DNA from: Chromera velia
Taxonomy: Eukaryota; Sar; Chromeraceae
Assembly: GCA_018398765.1 (NCBI GenBank)
Contig: JAHBMJ010001144.1
Location: forward strand, 5,922-30,292
Reading direction: 5' to 3'
Length of the DNA stretch: 24,371 bases
Shown here in pieces: positions 1 to 9,224 of this stretch. Made by a program: the position numbers and the translations under genes. Within the stretch, counting starts at the first letter, position 1. Every line of letters begins with the position of its first letter. The notes under the pieces were generated by a model. The model was not told the origin of the DNA and did not search any database. It saw only the letters and a program-made list of their open reading frames with translations.

Positions 1-23
1 TCTCACTCCCTGTATGACTGCAG

Positions 24-1430
24 AGGAGGGTACAGAGATCCGGACGAAATCGAAGAGGAGCAGAGGGAGAGAGAACTGAGGCGAAGGATCAACAAAGAGT
101 TTAAAATCTTCATTGAACAGGTCGGTTGGTCAGGTCAAGGAGGGAGGGAGGGAAGGGAAGAAGGGAGAGAGGCATAAAACTGTATGCCCCTTCTTCCTCT
201 GCCGAGGTTCCCTCCTGTATCTGTCTTTCCCCTTGTTTGCCCTTCCCTGATTTTTTTTTTTTTGTCTTTCCGTTTTCTTTTTTTGTTTTTTTCGGTGTTT
301 GCCCTTCCCTGATGTTTTTGTTTGTCTTTCCGTTTTCTTTTTTTGGTTTTTTCGGTGTTTGCCCTTCCCTGATGTTTTTGTTTGTCTGTCCGTTTTCTTT
401 TTTTGGTTTTTTCGGTGTTTGCCCTTCCCTGATGTTTTTGTTTGTCTTTCCGTTTTCTTTTTTTGTTTTTTTCGGTGTTTGCCCTTCCCTGATGTTTTTG
501 TTTGTCTGTCCGTTTTCTTTTTCTGGTTTTTTCGGTGTTTGCCCTTCCCTGATGTTTTTGTTTGTCTTTCCGTTTTCTTTTTTTGGTTTTTTCGGTGCGT
601 CCTCTCTCCCTACCTCGACCCACTCTCGTCTCGTCTCCTCCTTTCCTTGTCCCGTTGTTACTCCCTCCCTGTCAGACCATCAGACAGACAGCCCTCTTTG
701 TCCCCCCCCCCCTCCCCTTTCATTCACTTCACGCAGGCGATCGAACCCAAGTACGGGCGCAAGGCAGAGGAGATGTTCGATGCCCTGGCGTTCCAGGGGA
801 ACCCGAATCGGTCTGTATGTTTTGATTTTCATACGTTTTCTTTTTCTGTATGACTTCTTGTTCTGTATGAAAATAAAGTGCTGCCCTGGCGTTCCAGGGG
901 AACCCCAATCGGTCTGTATGTATGTATGTTATGTCGGTCGGGTGGGGGGGTCTCCCTAACTTCCTGTCCTTCCTTCTCATCGGTGTCGATTCAGACAGAC
1001 GGAAGACCAAGAAAGGGAAGGGATACACTGCTTTCCTACTGCGTGTTCCCTTTTCTCGGTCTTTCGTTAATTCGGTGCACTTTCTCTCGGCTGACTTCTT
1101 TCTTTGCTTGGATTCGCTTTCTTTTTCGTCAACGGCCGCTTTGTTCCTTCAGTCACGTGGAATGACGGCAAGCAACTCTGTGTACTGTTTCGCTTCTTTG
1201 AATGAATGGCTGAAATACTGAATGCAGGTCGATGGTGGAGCTCCGCCCGACGACCAACTGCCTTGTGCACATCGTCGAGTGGCCCCCCTTCGTGGCCTGC
1301 CTGGATGACATCGAGATCGCGGCATTCGAGCGTGTCTTCGTCAGTCTCTCTCTCCATCTGTGTGCGTGTGCGTGCGTGCGTGCGTGCGTGTGTGTGTGTG
1401 TGTGTGTGTGTGTCTGTCTGTCTGTCTGTC

Positions 1431-1464
<34 letters not shown>

Positions 1465-2554
1465 GGTGTGTCTGTCGGTGTGTCTGTCGGTGTGTCTGTC
1501 TGTCTGTGTGTCTGGCGGGTCGTGGAAAGAGGCTCACGAGATAGAGAGAAGGGAAGTCAAGCACGCCAGCTGGGAAGACTCGGGGGAGTGGGAAGGAAGG
1601 AAGGAAGGAAGGAAGGCAGGAAAGTTCCCTCAGTGATCCATTCATTCATCGGAAGCCCCCCCTCCCCCCCTCACTTCTTCCTCTCTCTTCCTCCCGCTTC
1701 TGCTTTCATCAAGTACTCGTGTCTTAATTCTTTGCATGCACATTGTCCCTCTTCTTTCCCGTCCCTTCCCCTCAGCCTGGTGCGAAGGCCTTCGACATGG
1801 TTTTGGTCTTCAAGGACTGGGAGAAGCCTGTGAAGAAGATCGACCAGATCCCGATGGAGAGCCTGGACATGATCAAGGTCAGGCAGGCAGGCAGGCAGTG
1901 GGAATTGTGGATGGGCGGGGGGGGACGGCAGTGGAGGGAGAAGGGACCTTGCTGCTGTTCCGATTTCATTTCTCTTTGGATGCATCAGGTGATGTTTGCA
2001 TGCATGTAGGGAAGAATTGGAGTTAGTATCTATCTGCGTGTCACTTTTTTGTCGTATGTGTCTCCACCTGTTGGCCCACTACATGCAGCGGTGGCTGAAC
2101 GACATGTCGATTGTGTGGTATGAGGGTCACGCGACGCTGAACTGGAAGACTGTGTGCAACGAGGCGGTGAAGGATCGGAACAACTTTGTGGAAAATGGGG
2201 CGTTCTCGCAGTTCTTCGTCATCGGTGGGTCGACAATTTTGTTTATTTTGCATTGCTGCTCTCTCTTGTTCTGGTTTCTTTGATTGTCCTTTTGGTGTCG
2301 GTGACTGCTGGCTGCACCCGTTCACCCCCTCTGTCTTCTCTTTGCTCAGCTTCTCTCCTCTTTTGAGACGCACCTTCTTCCCCCACTCCCCTGCTTGATC
2401 GACTGATTGAGTGAGTGATTGAGTGAATGAATGAGTGAATGACTGAGTGAGTGAGTGAGTTTATGAGTGAGTGTGTGACTGCAGACGGAGAGGAATCCTC
2501 CGACGAGGACGGAGAGTCCTCCAACTACACTGAGGACTCGGATGGGGTCTGTGC

Positions 2555-2591
<37 letters not shown>

Positions 2592-3890
2592 TGTGTTTGT
2601 CTATGCGTGTCTGTCTGTCTGTGCGTCTGTCTGCGCGTCTGTCTGTCTGTCTCTCTGTGTGTTTGTGTGTATTCACCTGTTTTCGCCAGAAGTTCCCTCT
2701 TTTTTCTCGCCGGATACTCCTTCCATGGTCACCATGTCCGACGGACTCGTTGCCTGCCTGCCTGCTGTGTTTGGATTTTCCTTTCTGTCTGTCCGTCCAC
2801 AGGGGTTTTGCTCTTCTCTCTTCCTCTCTTCTTCTTGGTCGAGCGGACTGTCGGATGGTCTGAATTGAACTGGCTGCCTGCCTCGCGTTGGAAAGCAAAT
2901 CGATGATGGGTCCGTGTTGGGGAAAGATGAATCGAATCGAATCGAGTCGGTGCCTGCCTGCCTCTCTGCCTGCCTTCCTGCCTTCAGGATGAGGATGACT
3001 ACTCGGATGATGAGGATGACTCCGACGATGACGAATCTCTGGTCTGTCTGTCAGTCGGTTGGGGTGTTGTTCTGCGGATTGGTTGTCTTGTTCGCGTCAT
3101 CTTTCATGCCAGGCAGGGGCCATAGAGTCTTCTGAATTTGCGTGTCTTGCTTGGATGTGTAGACTCACGTGAAGACGGGACGAGGGACGAATGGAAACAT
3201 TTGCGGGAAGGGATTGGAACTCCGTTTGTTCTTGCCTTCCCGCCTTCCGTAAATCTCTCCTTGATCCCCTCCCGAATGCTGCAAAAAAGCAAAGGACTTG
3301 GGTGACTCCCATCGCTTCCATCCGGCTCTCTTCTCACGCTCTTTCCGCATACAAACAATCGATCACAAAGCCCAAACAAAACGTGCGTATGTGCAGGCGA
3401 CGGAGGACGAGAGCGACTCCGAGGCCTCCCTGGGGTCTGATGAGTCCGAAGGGATGGACTGGGACGAATTGGAAGAGGAGGCCATCAGACGTCAGTCTGG
3501 CAGGAAGGGAGGGAGGGAAGGAGTTGGATAGGGAAGGAGGGAGCCTTTTTTTTTCTCCCTCCGAAGGCAGCTGGCGATGTGCTCCTCTCTGTTCCATCAC
3601 TTCATTTCACGTCCATCTCTGAGTCTCTCTGGTCATCTGTCTGTGAGAGTCTTCTTTCCTCCTTCTTTCCGTCCAGACTAGCTTTCCCTTCCTTGACGCA
3701 CGCCATTCTGTTTGGATGTCTGCCTGACTTCTCTCTCATCCATCAAATCCTTCTTTTCTTTCTTTCTTTCTTTCTTTCTGCAGACGACAGGAAGAGGAAC
3801 GACATCGACAAGGACGAAGACGACAGAAGGAGCAAGAAGAGAAGGACCGGAAGCGCACCTCAAAAGAAGGGCCAAAAGAGGGGAAGATGA
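24..3890 (+). CDS. SPT16: FACT complex large subunit SPT16, C-terminal part (nine exons)
   Basis: SPT16 pairs with an HMG/SSRP1-type partner to form FACT, the nuclear chaperone that handles H2A-H2B during transcription and replication. Exons I can join in one frame: 24-120, 737-810, 1228-1339, 1776-1877, 2089-2224, 2485-2546, 2988-3041, 3397-3490, 3784-3890 (stop TGA). They give about 278 residues; the N-terminal part lies upstream of the window. Family signatures in order are [11 protein letters not shown] (exon 1), [49 protein letters not shown] and TLNWKTV (end of the Rtt106-like middle domain). Then come acidic D/E/S blocks on exons 6-8, the conserved [10 protein letters not shown] histone-binding segment, and a basic [13 protein letters not shown] end. 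Exon 1 could instead run from base 1, but an acceptor-like GACTGCAG ends at 23. Exon 7 (54 nt, phase 0-0) could be skipped in frame. Seven of eight donors are GTC rather than GTA/GTG. Confidence 0.93.
239..597. repeat. 60-bp tandem minisatellite in SPT16 intron 1
   Basis: Six copies of a T-rich unit follow each other with a period of 60 bp; the first copy is 62 bp because of a longer T run. Copies start at 239, 301, 361, 421, 481 and 541, each with GCCCTTCCCTGATG-like starts. They differ at only a few T/G positions, so the array is young or homogenised. It lies inside the 616-bp intron 1. Because 60 is a multiple of three, it opens long spurious frames on both strands. Confidence 0.95.
882..921 (+). 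repeat. Copy of the 3' end of SPT16 exon 2 plus its splice donor, inside intron 2
   Basis: About 38 bp from 782-820 (the last ten codons of exon 2, [10 protein letters not shown], and the donor GTCTGTATGT) recur here with one internal change (CCCGAATCG becomes CCCCAATCG). The copy carries an equally good donor at 912. Using that donor instead of 811 would add a segment that reaches an in-frame TGA within about fifteen codons, so the productive donor should be 811. Confidence 0.85.
1377..1515. repeat. TGCG / TG / TCTG microsatellite tract in SPT16 intron 3
   Basis: Soon after the exon 3 donor (1340) come TGCG repeats, then (TG)n, then (TCTG)n with interspersed TCGGTGTG units. All are pyrimidine-biased on the coding strand. 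Open frames of over 100 codons here, such as the minus-strand one at 1067-1645, are caused by the repeat. Further GGAA repeats lie near 1590-1620. Confidence 0.9.
2399..2472. repeat. GAGT/GAAT tetranucleotide tract before SPT16 exon 6
   Basis: Imperfect TGAG/TGAA tetramers run up to the GTGTGACTGCAG acceptor of exon 6 (2485). Together with the TC/TCTG tract after exon 6, they frame a 62-nt exon between two repeat blocks. Confidence 0.8.
2557..2665. repeat. TC then TCTG microsatellite at the start of SPT16 intron 6
   Basis: A (TC)n run is followed by TCTG/TGCG units, ten bases after the donor at 2547 (GTCTGT). The donor itself fits the TCTG repeat pattern. Open frames here on either strand are repeat artefacts. 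Confidence 0.85.
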
Positions 3891-5690
3891 AGAAGAAGTG
3901 AATTCATTCATTGTAGAAAGAGCCGAGAAAAAAACGCAACGGAATAGACTTCAAAGAAAAGTGGAAGACTGATAGAGGGAGGGAGGGAGGGAGGGAGACA
4001 AACGAATACTGTTCTTTCATTGGTGATCTTTCCTTTCCTCACTGCACGATGCTCTTTTCACATCGGAAGAAAAACAGGCAGGCACAGGTACAGCAGGTAC
4101 AACAAATGGGAGTGCGTTTCAAATTTGTATTTAATTCAACACATGCTGCCAGCCAGCCAGCCAGCCAGCCTGGGCCGAAAGAACGAGAGAGAGGAGAGAA
4201 GCGATCGACACCTGCCTGAATGCCCCTGTCCTGTCTGTCGTCACTCACCCTCGTTCGTTCGTTCATTCACTCGTTCATTCGTGTCCTCTCGCAACGCAGA
4301 GAAGGGGAAGGTACTCATGTTTCCCCGGGGGGGGGCGGTGACAGCGACAGACAAAGTGAAATTGTCGCTCGCTCTCTCCACTTGTTTGTATGGAGGGAAG
4401 AGGGGGAAGACGGGAGCGTGCGAAGTAAACAGTTGAGTGCTCTGACGCCTTGGAGCGTTTTCTCGCCCCCCTTGCTTGCTTCCATGTTTCCGTCTCTCTC
4501 TCTCTGAAAGGAAGCGTCTCTTGTCTTCTCTTTTCCGGGGGGACATGCAGGCATAAACGGTGGACGGTACGACGGCTTGTTTACTTATTTGTTGGCTGGT
4601 TGGTAGTTCTTGGGATCGTTTCACCCCTCTCCTCTTTCTTCTCCTGTCCTCTCTTCCCCGGCCGGTGCGTTTTTGTTCGTTCGTCTCTCCCAATCTGTTT
4701 GTACCTTTGTTTGTTCGTCTGTCTCGCTGCCTCAGTAATTGATATGAAGTGCGTGCGTCGAGAGGAGAAAACCGTGTTCTCTTTCTCCCAAAAATACCTT
4801 TTTCCTGATGCACACGTGCGGCATCTCTCTTTGTAAGCGTGATTGAGTCTGTGAGCGAGTCATGCGAATCTCCAAAACAAGAAGAAAGGGACAAAGAGGT
4901 CCATGGGGTGAATATAGAAAGGAAAGGGAGAGGGCATGAAGGGGGGGCCGGGGGGGATTTTTGGGTGGGTGAAACTCGGGACGTATGTGGTGGCAGCGGA
5001 TTGATCCGAGAATCGAGGGGGGAATTTAGGATGAGATTGGGTGCATGCGCCTAGAAAGCTTTGTTTCCCAATCTGTCTCTCACATGTCCATTCCTCCCTG
5101 CCTTGTAGGACTGTCGACGACACGTGCATACAAGCAAAAAGGTGTATCTCCACTGGCAAGACCTGGGTCAGTCATCATCTGTGAATCGCACCTTCCATTC
5201 AATACTCTGTCTAGCTACGTCAAAAGTTCTAGATAGTTCTGCATGAAGTTGAAGTTGAAAGTCTTTTGTTGAACGTTCTGCCTTACGAGAGAATCGGAGA
5301 GATCACTAAATTTTGATTATTCTCGGAGATATGAATGTTTTCAAAGCTAGTCATGCAATTATTATGTTTTTTAATCCTTTTTTGCTGTTTAGCATCTTTT
5401 TATTCTGAAAATTTCTACACTTACTATTTCTTTATTGTACACTCATGAGTACCAACGTCTAGTTTAACGATGTTTAACGTATCCATAATAGTAGCTGCCA
5501 AGGCTTACCCACCTTGTCCACCCTACTTTAGCCAGCGGAAGTAGAAGAGGAGTACTAGCGAATGATTTGGAATGAAACCAGTTATCTTTTCTTCGACGTT
5601 TTAGCTTACTGCTTGCGTGGTCCCGGAAGGCCGGGGTGAGTCGATGAATGTGAAAGACACTGTAAAAAATACCTCGGCGGGGGCGTGTAG
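3891..5690. other. Gene-free stretch downstream of SPT16
   Basis: I see no supportable gene. The first 100 bases are probably SPT16 3' UTR, followed by a GGGA run near 3977. There are short GCCA (about 4150), TTCG/TTCA (about 4250) and TC (about 4495) tracts, and G runs at 4325 and 4950. From about 5220 to 5610 the base composition shifts to AT-rich. The 217-codon minus frame at 4241-4894 is compositionally biased and shows no domain. Confidence 0.6.
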
Positions 5691-5693
5691 TGG

Positions 5694-5700
5694 TATAAAA
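5694..5700 (+). promoter_or_regulatory. TATA-like box TATAAAA
   Basis: A clean TATAAAA follows a GC-rich stretch and sits about 145 bp before the ATG of the small frame at 5839. Similar TATA-plus-short-frame arrangements occur at 12451 and 13553, also at AT-rich islands. This is motif-level evidence only; no initiator was recognised. Confidence 0.3.
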
Positions 5701-5838
5701 ACAAAAACCGATCGAGGCCCAGGGCCTGGTAAGTGCATATATGCCCCGGCCGGCCCCACTTCGCTTTCCGCGGGGCACAAAATTCAAAATGCAACATGCA
5801 CGCATCGATCGCTCAGTCTGGCAAGCAACCCTTGTGCG

Positions 5839-6108
5839 ATGAAGTCTTCGTTGGAGACTTCAAAGTACTCGCAAACTTCCGGACCACCTCCCTCCTCCTG
5901 CACAAGGCAAAGGCTGGAAACCACCACGGGCGACTCTCTCAGCGACCAGGGACAGGTCCTGCCCCCAGAAGCCGAAAGGCTCAGAACTACGACTGAAGGA
6001 TTGAAACGCTTCCTCAGTCTTCCGTCTCTATTCCCCTTACCCAAGCTGACTGGAGGGGAGCCTTCCGTCCGCACGTCCAGGCCTCCTTCTCCCTTGCTCA
6101 CATCTTGA
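5839..6108 (+). CDS. Possible small protein, unrecognised
   Basis: An 89-residue frame begins with MKSSLETSKYSQTSG and ends with a P/S/T-rich tail. It lies downstream of a TATAAAA box at 5694 with no stop in frame. It has no membrane segment, signal peptide or domain I recognise. A second overlapping frame (5802-5996, MHASIAQSGK) is equally open, so the choice is weak. It could be a first exon, a transposon fragment or chance. Confidence 0.2.
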   Translation: MKSSLETSKYSQTSGPPPSSCTRQRLETTTGDSLSDQGQVLPPEAERLRTTTEGLKRFLSLPSLFPLPKLTGGEPSVRTSRPPSPLLTS

Positions 6109-6195
6109 TTTTGTCCTTGTTTGTGTGTGCCTTTGAGGGCCTGGGTTGACGACTCCGTCCTAGTCTGTCCCACAGTCCTTCTTCATCAACCAACC

Positions 6196-6438
6196 ATGCA
6201 AGGACCAGTCGGAGATTCTTCAGCTTCTGTTGAGCCCGCTCTGGAGGACCAGCCTCGTGACACCACGAACAGAGACATCTTAGATATTGAGGACCCTCAC
6301 AAACTCAGCAGGATGCTCGCACAGGAGCGGTCGAGGAACCTCAAGGTGACAGAGACAGTCAAGAAGAGCGGCGGAATGACAGAATGCGGTAGGAGCGGCC
6401 GCGTGCCGGCGGGAACTTTTACCATCGCAGTGAGGTGA
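6196..6438 (+). CDS. Possible small or broken protein, unrecognised
   Basis: An 80-residue frame starts at MQGPVGDSSASVEPALEDQ and is hydrophilic, with a helical charged segment (DIEDPHKLSRMLAQERSRNLK). Codon use looks coding-like up to about 6370. After that the sensible reading seems to move to another frame (YHRSEVMRRERETLEML, about 6421-6470), which would fit a frameshift or an unrecognised intron. I do not recognise the family. It may belong with the frame at 5839. Confidence 0.25.
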   Translation: MQGPVGDSSASVEPALEDQPRDTTNRDILDIEDPHKLSRMLAQERSRNLKVTETVKKSGGMTECGRSGRVPAGTFTIAVR

Positions 6439-6712
6439 TGCGACGGGAGAGGGAGACTCTTGAGATGCTATCAAGAAAGTGTCAGTCCGTACTCTGATGT
6501 AACTCTCCAGATTGTCCGATTTCGAGGCATCCTCCTCAGAATATGTCTTGTCTGCTCTCTGAGCACGCTCTTGAACGCACCTAGCTGCATTCGTCTTCCA
6601 TCAGCGTGTATTAACAACAAGGTTTGTGTCATTTGAAGGCATGGTAACCGATCCATGGAGTTAATTATGTGTCCTTGCTCTTCCCTCCACCTTGCCGTTG
6701 ATTTGTGCAGCG

Positions 6713-6910
6713 CAGTCCAGCGTTTCTCTTCTCTACGCCAAACACCGTGCGCGACCCCACTCTGACCTTCCACCCCGCCACCCTCAAGACTGGCGACGGC
6801 CCCTCCCCCCCCCCAGCCCCCTCTCTCCGCACGTAGCAGCGCAATTGGCTTTCCTCCTGTGCCCTCCACCCGCCCCTCTCTCGTCCCCCAGGCTCAGACT
6901 GACACACTGA
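6713..6910 (+). pseudogene. Decayed copy of the exon at 7471
   Basis: After an acceptor-like GTGCAG at 6712, a stretch encoding NTVRDPTLTFHPATLKTGD resembles KTVPGPTLSFPASIPKTGE of the 7471 exon (about 12 of 19 positions alike, by eye). Then it falls into a C-rich low-complexity run and ends at a stop (6908-6910) without the beta-rich second half. I infer an exon-level duplication followed by decay of this copy. It could also be a live exon with a donor hidden in the C-rich part. Confidence 0.35.
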
Positions 6911-7035
6911 GAGACGTAGAAGGCTTTGCCATTCCCGACCTTGTACCTCACATGCGGCCCCCTTCATACACGCACACTGTGCATGCTGACCAACAACGAT
7001 TCCCCCCGCAAGACGACTCCAAACAGGTCAGCTAG

Positions 7036-7470
7036 TGACTTATACGGCATGCAGTCAGTGACAGATCAGAGAGCCTGAAGGGAAGGGAAAGTTGAAAGAA
7101 GGAAGCGGATGAACGGACGATCGCAGAGGAGCTAGAGAGATGGAGGAAGAGAGACACTGTCTGTCTGTCTGTCTGTTTGTCTGTGTGCATCTGAAAAGGA
7201 GAGAGAAGAAAGGAAAAAAAAAAGAAAACCAGAAAGTCTGCCTGCTTGTTTCTTTGTCTGTTCGCTTCCTCTTTGACGTATTACGTATCCGTTCGCAGTT
7301 TTCACTGGAAACCATTTAGCTCTGATTTTTCTCTTTCGGTTGATTGGCCCCTCCGACGTAGAAGCGAGCGAGTGAGTCTCTTGAAAGAATCACTGAATGA
7401 ATCATGCGTTGAATTCCTCTGATAGACCAGCAGTCATTCTTAATTTTTTTATGTATTTTTCCCCTTCCAG
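7036..7470. other. Gene-free stretch, probably intronic
   Basis: It contains a TCTG tract (about 7159-7185) and a purine-rich tract (about 7195-7235), then ordinary sequence ending in a pyrimidine run and the acceptor CCCTTCCAG at 7470. I see no gene in it. It may be the intron between the 6713 and 7471 exon-like blocks. Confidence 0.5.
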
Positions 7471-7672
7471 ACTGCCGACAAGGGCTCTGCACCAAAGACC
7501 GTGCCCGGCCCCACTCTGTCCTTCCCCGCCTCCATCCCCAAGACCGGCGAGACCCGCCCCGAGGGCACCAACGCCCAGGCTGATGGCACCTGCACTGTGA
7601 CCCTGAAGTACTCTTCCCTCCAGTCCCACACGATCGAGGTCCCCGTGTCCTCCCAGATCCCATGCAAGGTCG
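7471..7672 (+). CDS. Well-formed exon of an unrecognised protein
   Basis: Between acceptor CCCTTCCAG (7470) and a possible donor AAG|GTCGCG (7673), one frame reads 67 residues starting TADKGSAPKTVPGPTLSF. It uses a strongly C/G-ending codon set (CCC, ACC, GCC, GAG, AAG), unlike the flanks, which argues for a real and perhaps well-expressed gene. The second half (TCTVTLKYSSLQSHTIEVPVS) has the alternation of a beta-sandwich strand pair. The frame continues open to a stop at 7800 with an E-rich tail, so it might be a last exon instead. I do not know the family, and the other exons were not found. A diverged copy lies at about 6735. Confidence 0.5.
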
Positions 7673-7917
7673 CGTCTGTCCTTCAGAACGAAGAGGAAGA
7701 GGAGACGGCTGAGAAACAGATTGAGAAGACGCCAGGCCAGAAGAAAAGATATGCCCAGACGCGGGAAAACGAGTCAGTCAGTCCGCGAGGCAGTAATTGA
7801 GACAGAACATAACATACTACTTCGTGCACTGATGTCTTCATTTTATCATGCCGACCTTTCTCTCTTCCGTTACAATGAATCTGATTCACCTCTGTGCGCG
7901 GCGGTCTCGAGGAAGAC

Positions 7918-7949
7918 CTTCCTTCCCTTCTTCCTTCCTTCCTTCCTTC

Positions 7950-7984
<35 letters not shown>

Positions 7985-8036
7985 TGTTTCCTTCCTTTCT
8001 TCCTTTTCTTTCTTTCTTTCTTTCTTTCTTTCTTTT

Positions 8037-8068
<32 letters not shown>

Positions 8069-8134
8069 TCCTTCCTTCCTTCCTTCCTTCCTTCCTTCCT
8101 CTCTTCCTTCCTTCCTTCCTTCCTTCCTTCCTTC
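7918..8134. repeat. CTTT / CCTT microsatellite, about 217 bp
   Basis: An almost pure pyrimidine tract alternates between (CTTT)n and (CCTT)n blocks. It creates open frames in all three frames of each strand (F/S/L-rich or K/E/R-rich), which are artefacts. Long polypurine-polypyrimidine mirror tracts of this kind can adopt triplex DNA. Confidence 0.97.
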
Positions 8135-8537
8135 ATGAGACTTTCCGCTCGCAGCTGCACGGTGAGACACTGCCTTGCTGCTTGGTACTAGACTGTCCCT
8201 CGGTCTCTTGTCCTTTTTCGTCTCCCGTGAAGGCTTTGATTTCGAATGGGTTTCTTCCAGCTGTGTCACGGTCCGTTTGTTTTCCAGTTGTTGCATGGTC
8301 GCATCCCCATGGTCGATAACTGCTTGTCTTCGGGTCAGGAAACAGGGTGACAGACCATGCTCGGTTTATGTGGTACAAATGCATACGTGCTTGGTCGTCA
8401 AGCCAATGACAGATTTTCTGACAGCCGGCAGCTGCATGTAGCTGGCTTCTATGCCGCTACGGCAAAACGTTGGTATGGGACGTAGGTCTTCCGTTGTCAG
8501 AGACTTTGTCTGTTCTCGCGTCATTTGTCTTGAGATG

Positions 8538-8940
8538 AGGGGAGGGTGGGGAGCGGGGGCACGACTACGCCGAGCTGAACGCACAGCAGGACCAGATACA
8601 GGGGCACGACAACGCCGAGCTGAACGCACAGCAGGACCAGATACAGGGGCACGACTACGCCGAGCTGAACGCACAGCAGGACCAGATACAGGGGTACGAC
8701 AACGCCGAGCTGAACGCACAGCAGGACCAAAAGGGGAGCACGCAGGGCAAAGTGAACGCAGCAGTACATGCACAGATCGATGGAGGGAGTCTCTCTGGAT
8801 CTCTCGGGAGCCGCCTACGTGAACGCACACGAATGGACGATTCCTTCTTTCCTTCCGGCCATGCAGGTCCTGATCGATCGATCGATGGAGGAGCCAGCCA
8901 GGGACATCCAGGCAGGGACGGGGGGTGTTCTCATCGATGA
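8538..8940 (+). CDS. Possible exon carrying the 15-residue Q/D-rich repeat
   Basis: A stop-free frame of about 134 codons ends with TGA at 8938-8940. It contains four HD[Y/N]AELNAQQDQ units, then GKVNAAVHAQIDGGSLSGS and a Gly/Arg/Asp-rich tail. There is no ATG in frame before the repeat, so it would have to be an internal or terminal exon. The other two plus frames either stop or read Arg-rich, and the minus frame at 8366-8989 reads A/R/S-rich repeats. The unit is helix-friendly (AELNAQQDQ). Real coding status is uncertain. Confidence 0.3.
8560..8739 (+). repeat. Four copies of a 45-bp repeat, in-frame 15-residue unit
   Basis: Copies start at 8560, 8605, 8650 and 8695. Outside the last copy's 3' end they are almost identical, differing at an alternating TAC/AAC codon and one C/T. 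In one plus-strand frame the unit reads HDYAELNAQQDQIQG, then HDNAELNAQQDQIQG, with Y and N alternating, so the true higher-order period is 90 bp. That frame is hydrophilic and stays open from about 8538 to 8940. Confidence 0.9.
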
Positions 8941-9224
8941 TAGACAATGACAGAGATGCGTGTGCATGTTTGTGCGTACATGCGACCATGTGTGATCATT
9001 CGGTGTTTCCGTTAATTGTGAGTTTCACTGATCCCTTGAGCTCCTCTTCATTCCTCGTTGGTTAAATTCTCCCCGTGCTCCTCGTTCTCTTGTTGCGATC
9101 TCCTTTCTGCAGAAGACAAAACAAGGTCGTCAAACAACCACAAAAGAACACAAGGTGGGACGAAAGGTCTCTCTTACTCTCTTGGTCTGCCTGTCTGTCC
9201 GTCTGTTTGCTTGTTGGTCTCTCT

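Noticed and set aside
239-597. CRISPR-like regular repeats, also at 8560-8739 and 18240-18440
   Set aside because: The copies are directly adjacent with no unique spacers, and the genome is eukaryotic.
126-959. 277-codon plus frame and the matching 162-codon minus frame
   Set aside because: They exist because the 60-bp repeat is a multiple of three; the sequence is intron 1 and exon 2 of SPT16 read out of frame.
1067-1645. 192-codon minus frame rich in TDRQ
   Set aside because: It is a translation of the TCTG/TG microsatellite of SPT16 intron 3.
4241-4894. 217-codon minus frame
   Set aside because: R/K/E/S-rich and without motif, covering short repeats; no splice or promoter support.
7918-8134. 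Telomere or centromere repeat
   Set aside because: Simple CTTT/CCTT units are common microsatellites, and no TTTAGGG-type telomere unit is present anywhere in the window.
7870-8319. Several frames of about 100-150 codons on both strands
   Set aside because: Pure CTTT/CCTT repeat translation (FLS or KER).
8366-8989. 207-codon minus frame with SGPAVRSARR repeats
   Set aside because: Antisense of the 45-bp repeat; the plus frame HD[Y/N]AELNAQQDQ is more protein-like.
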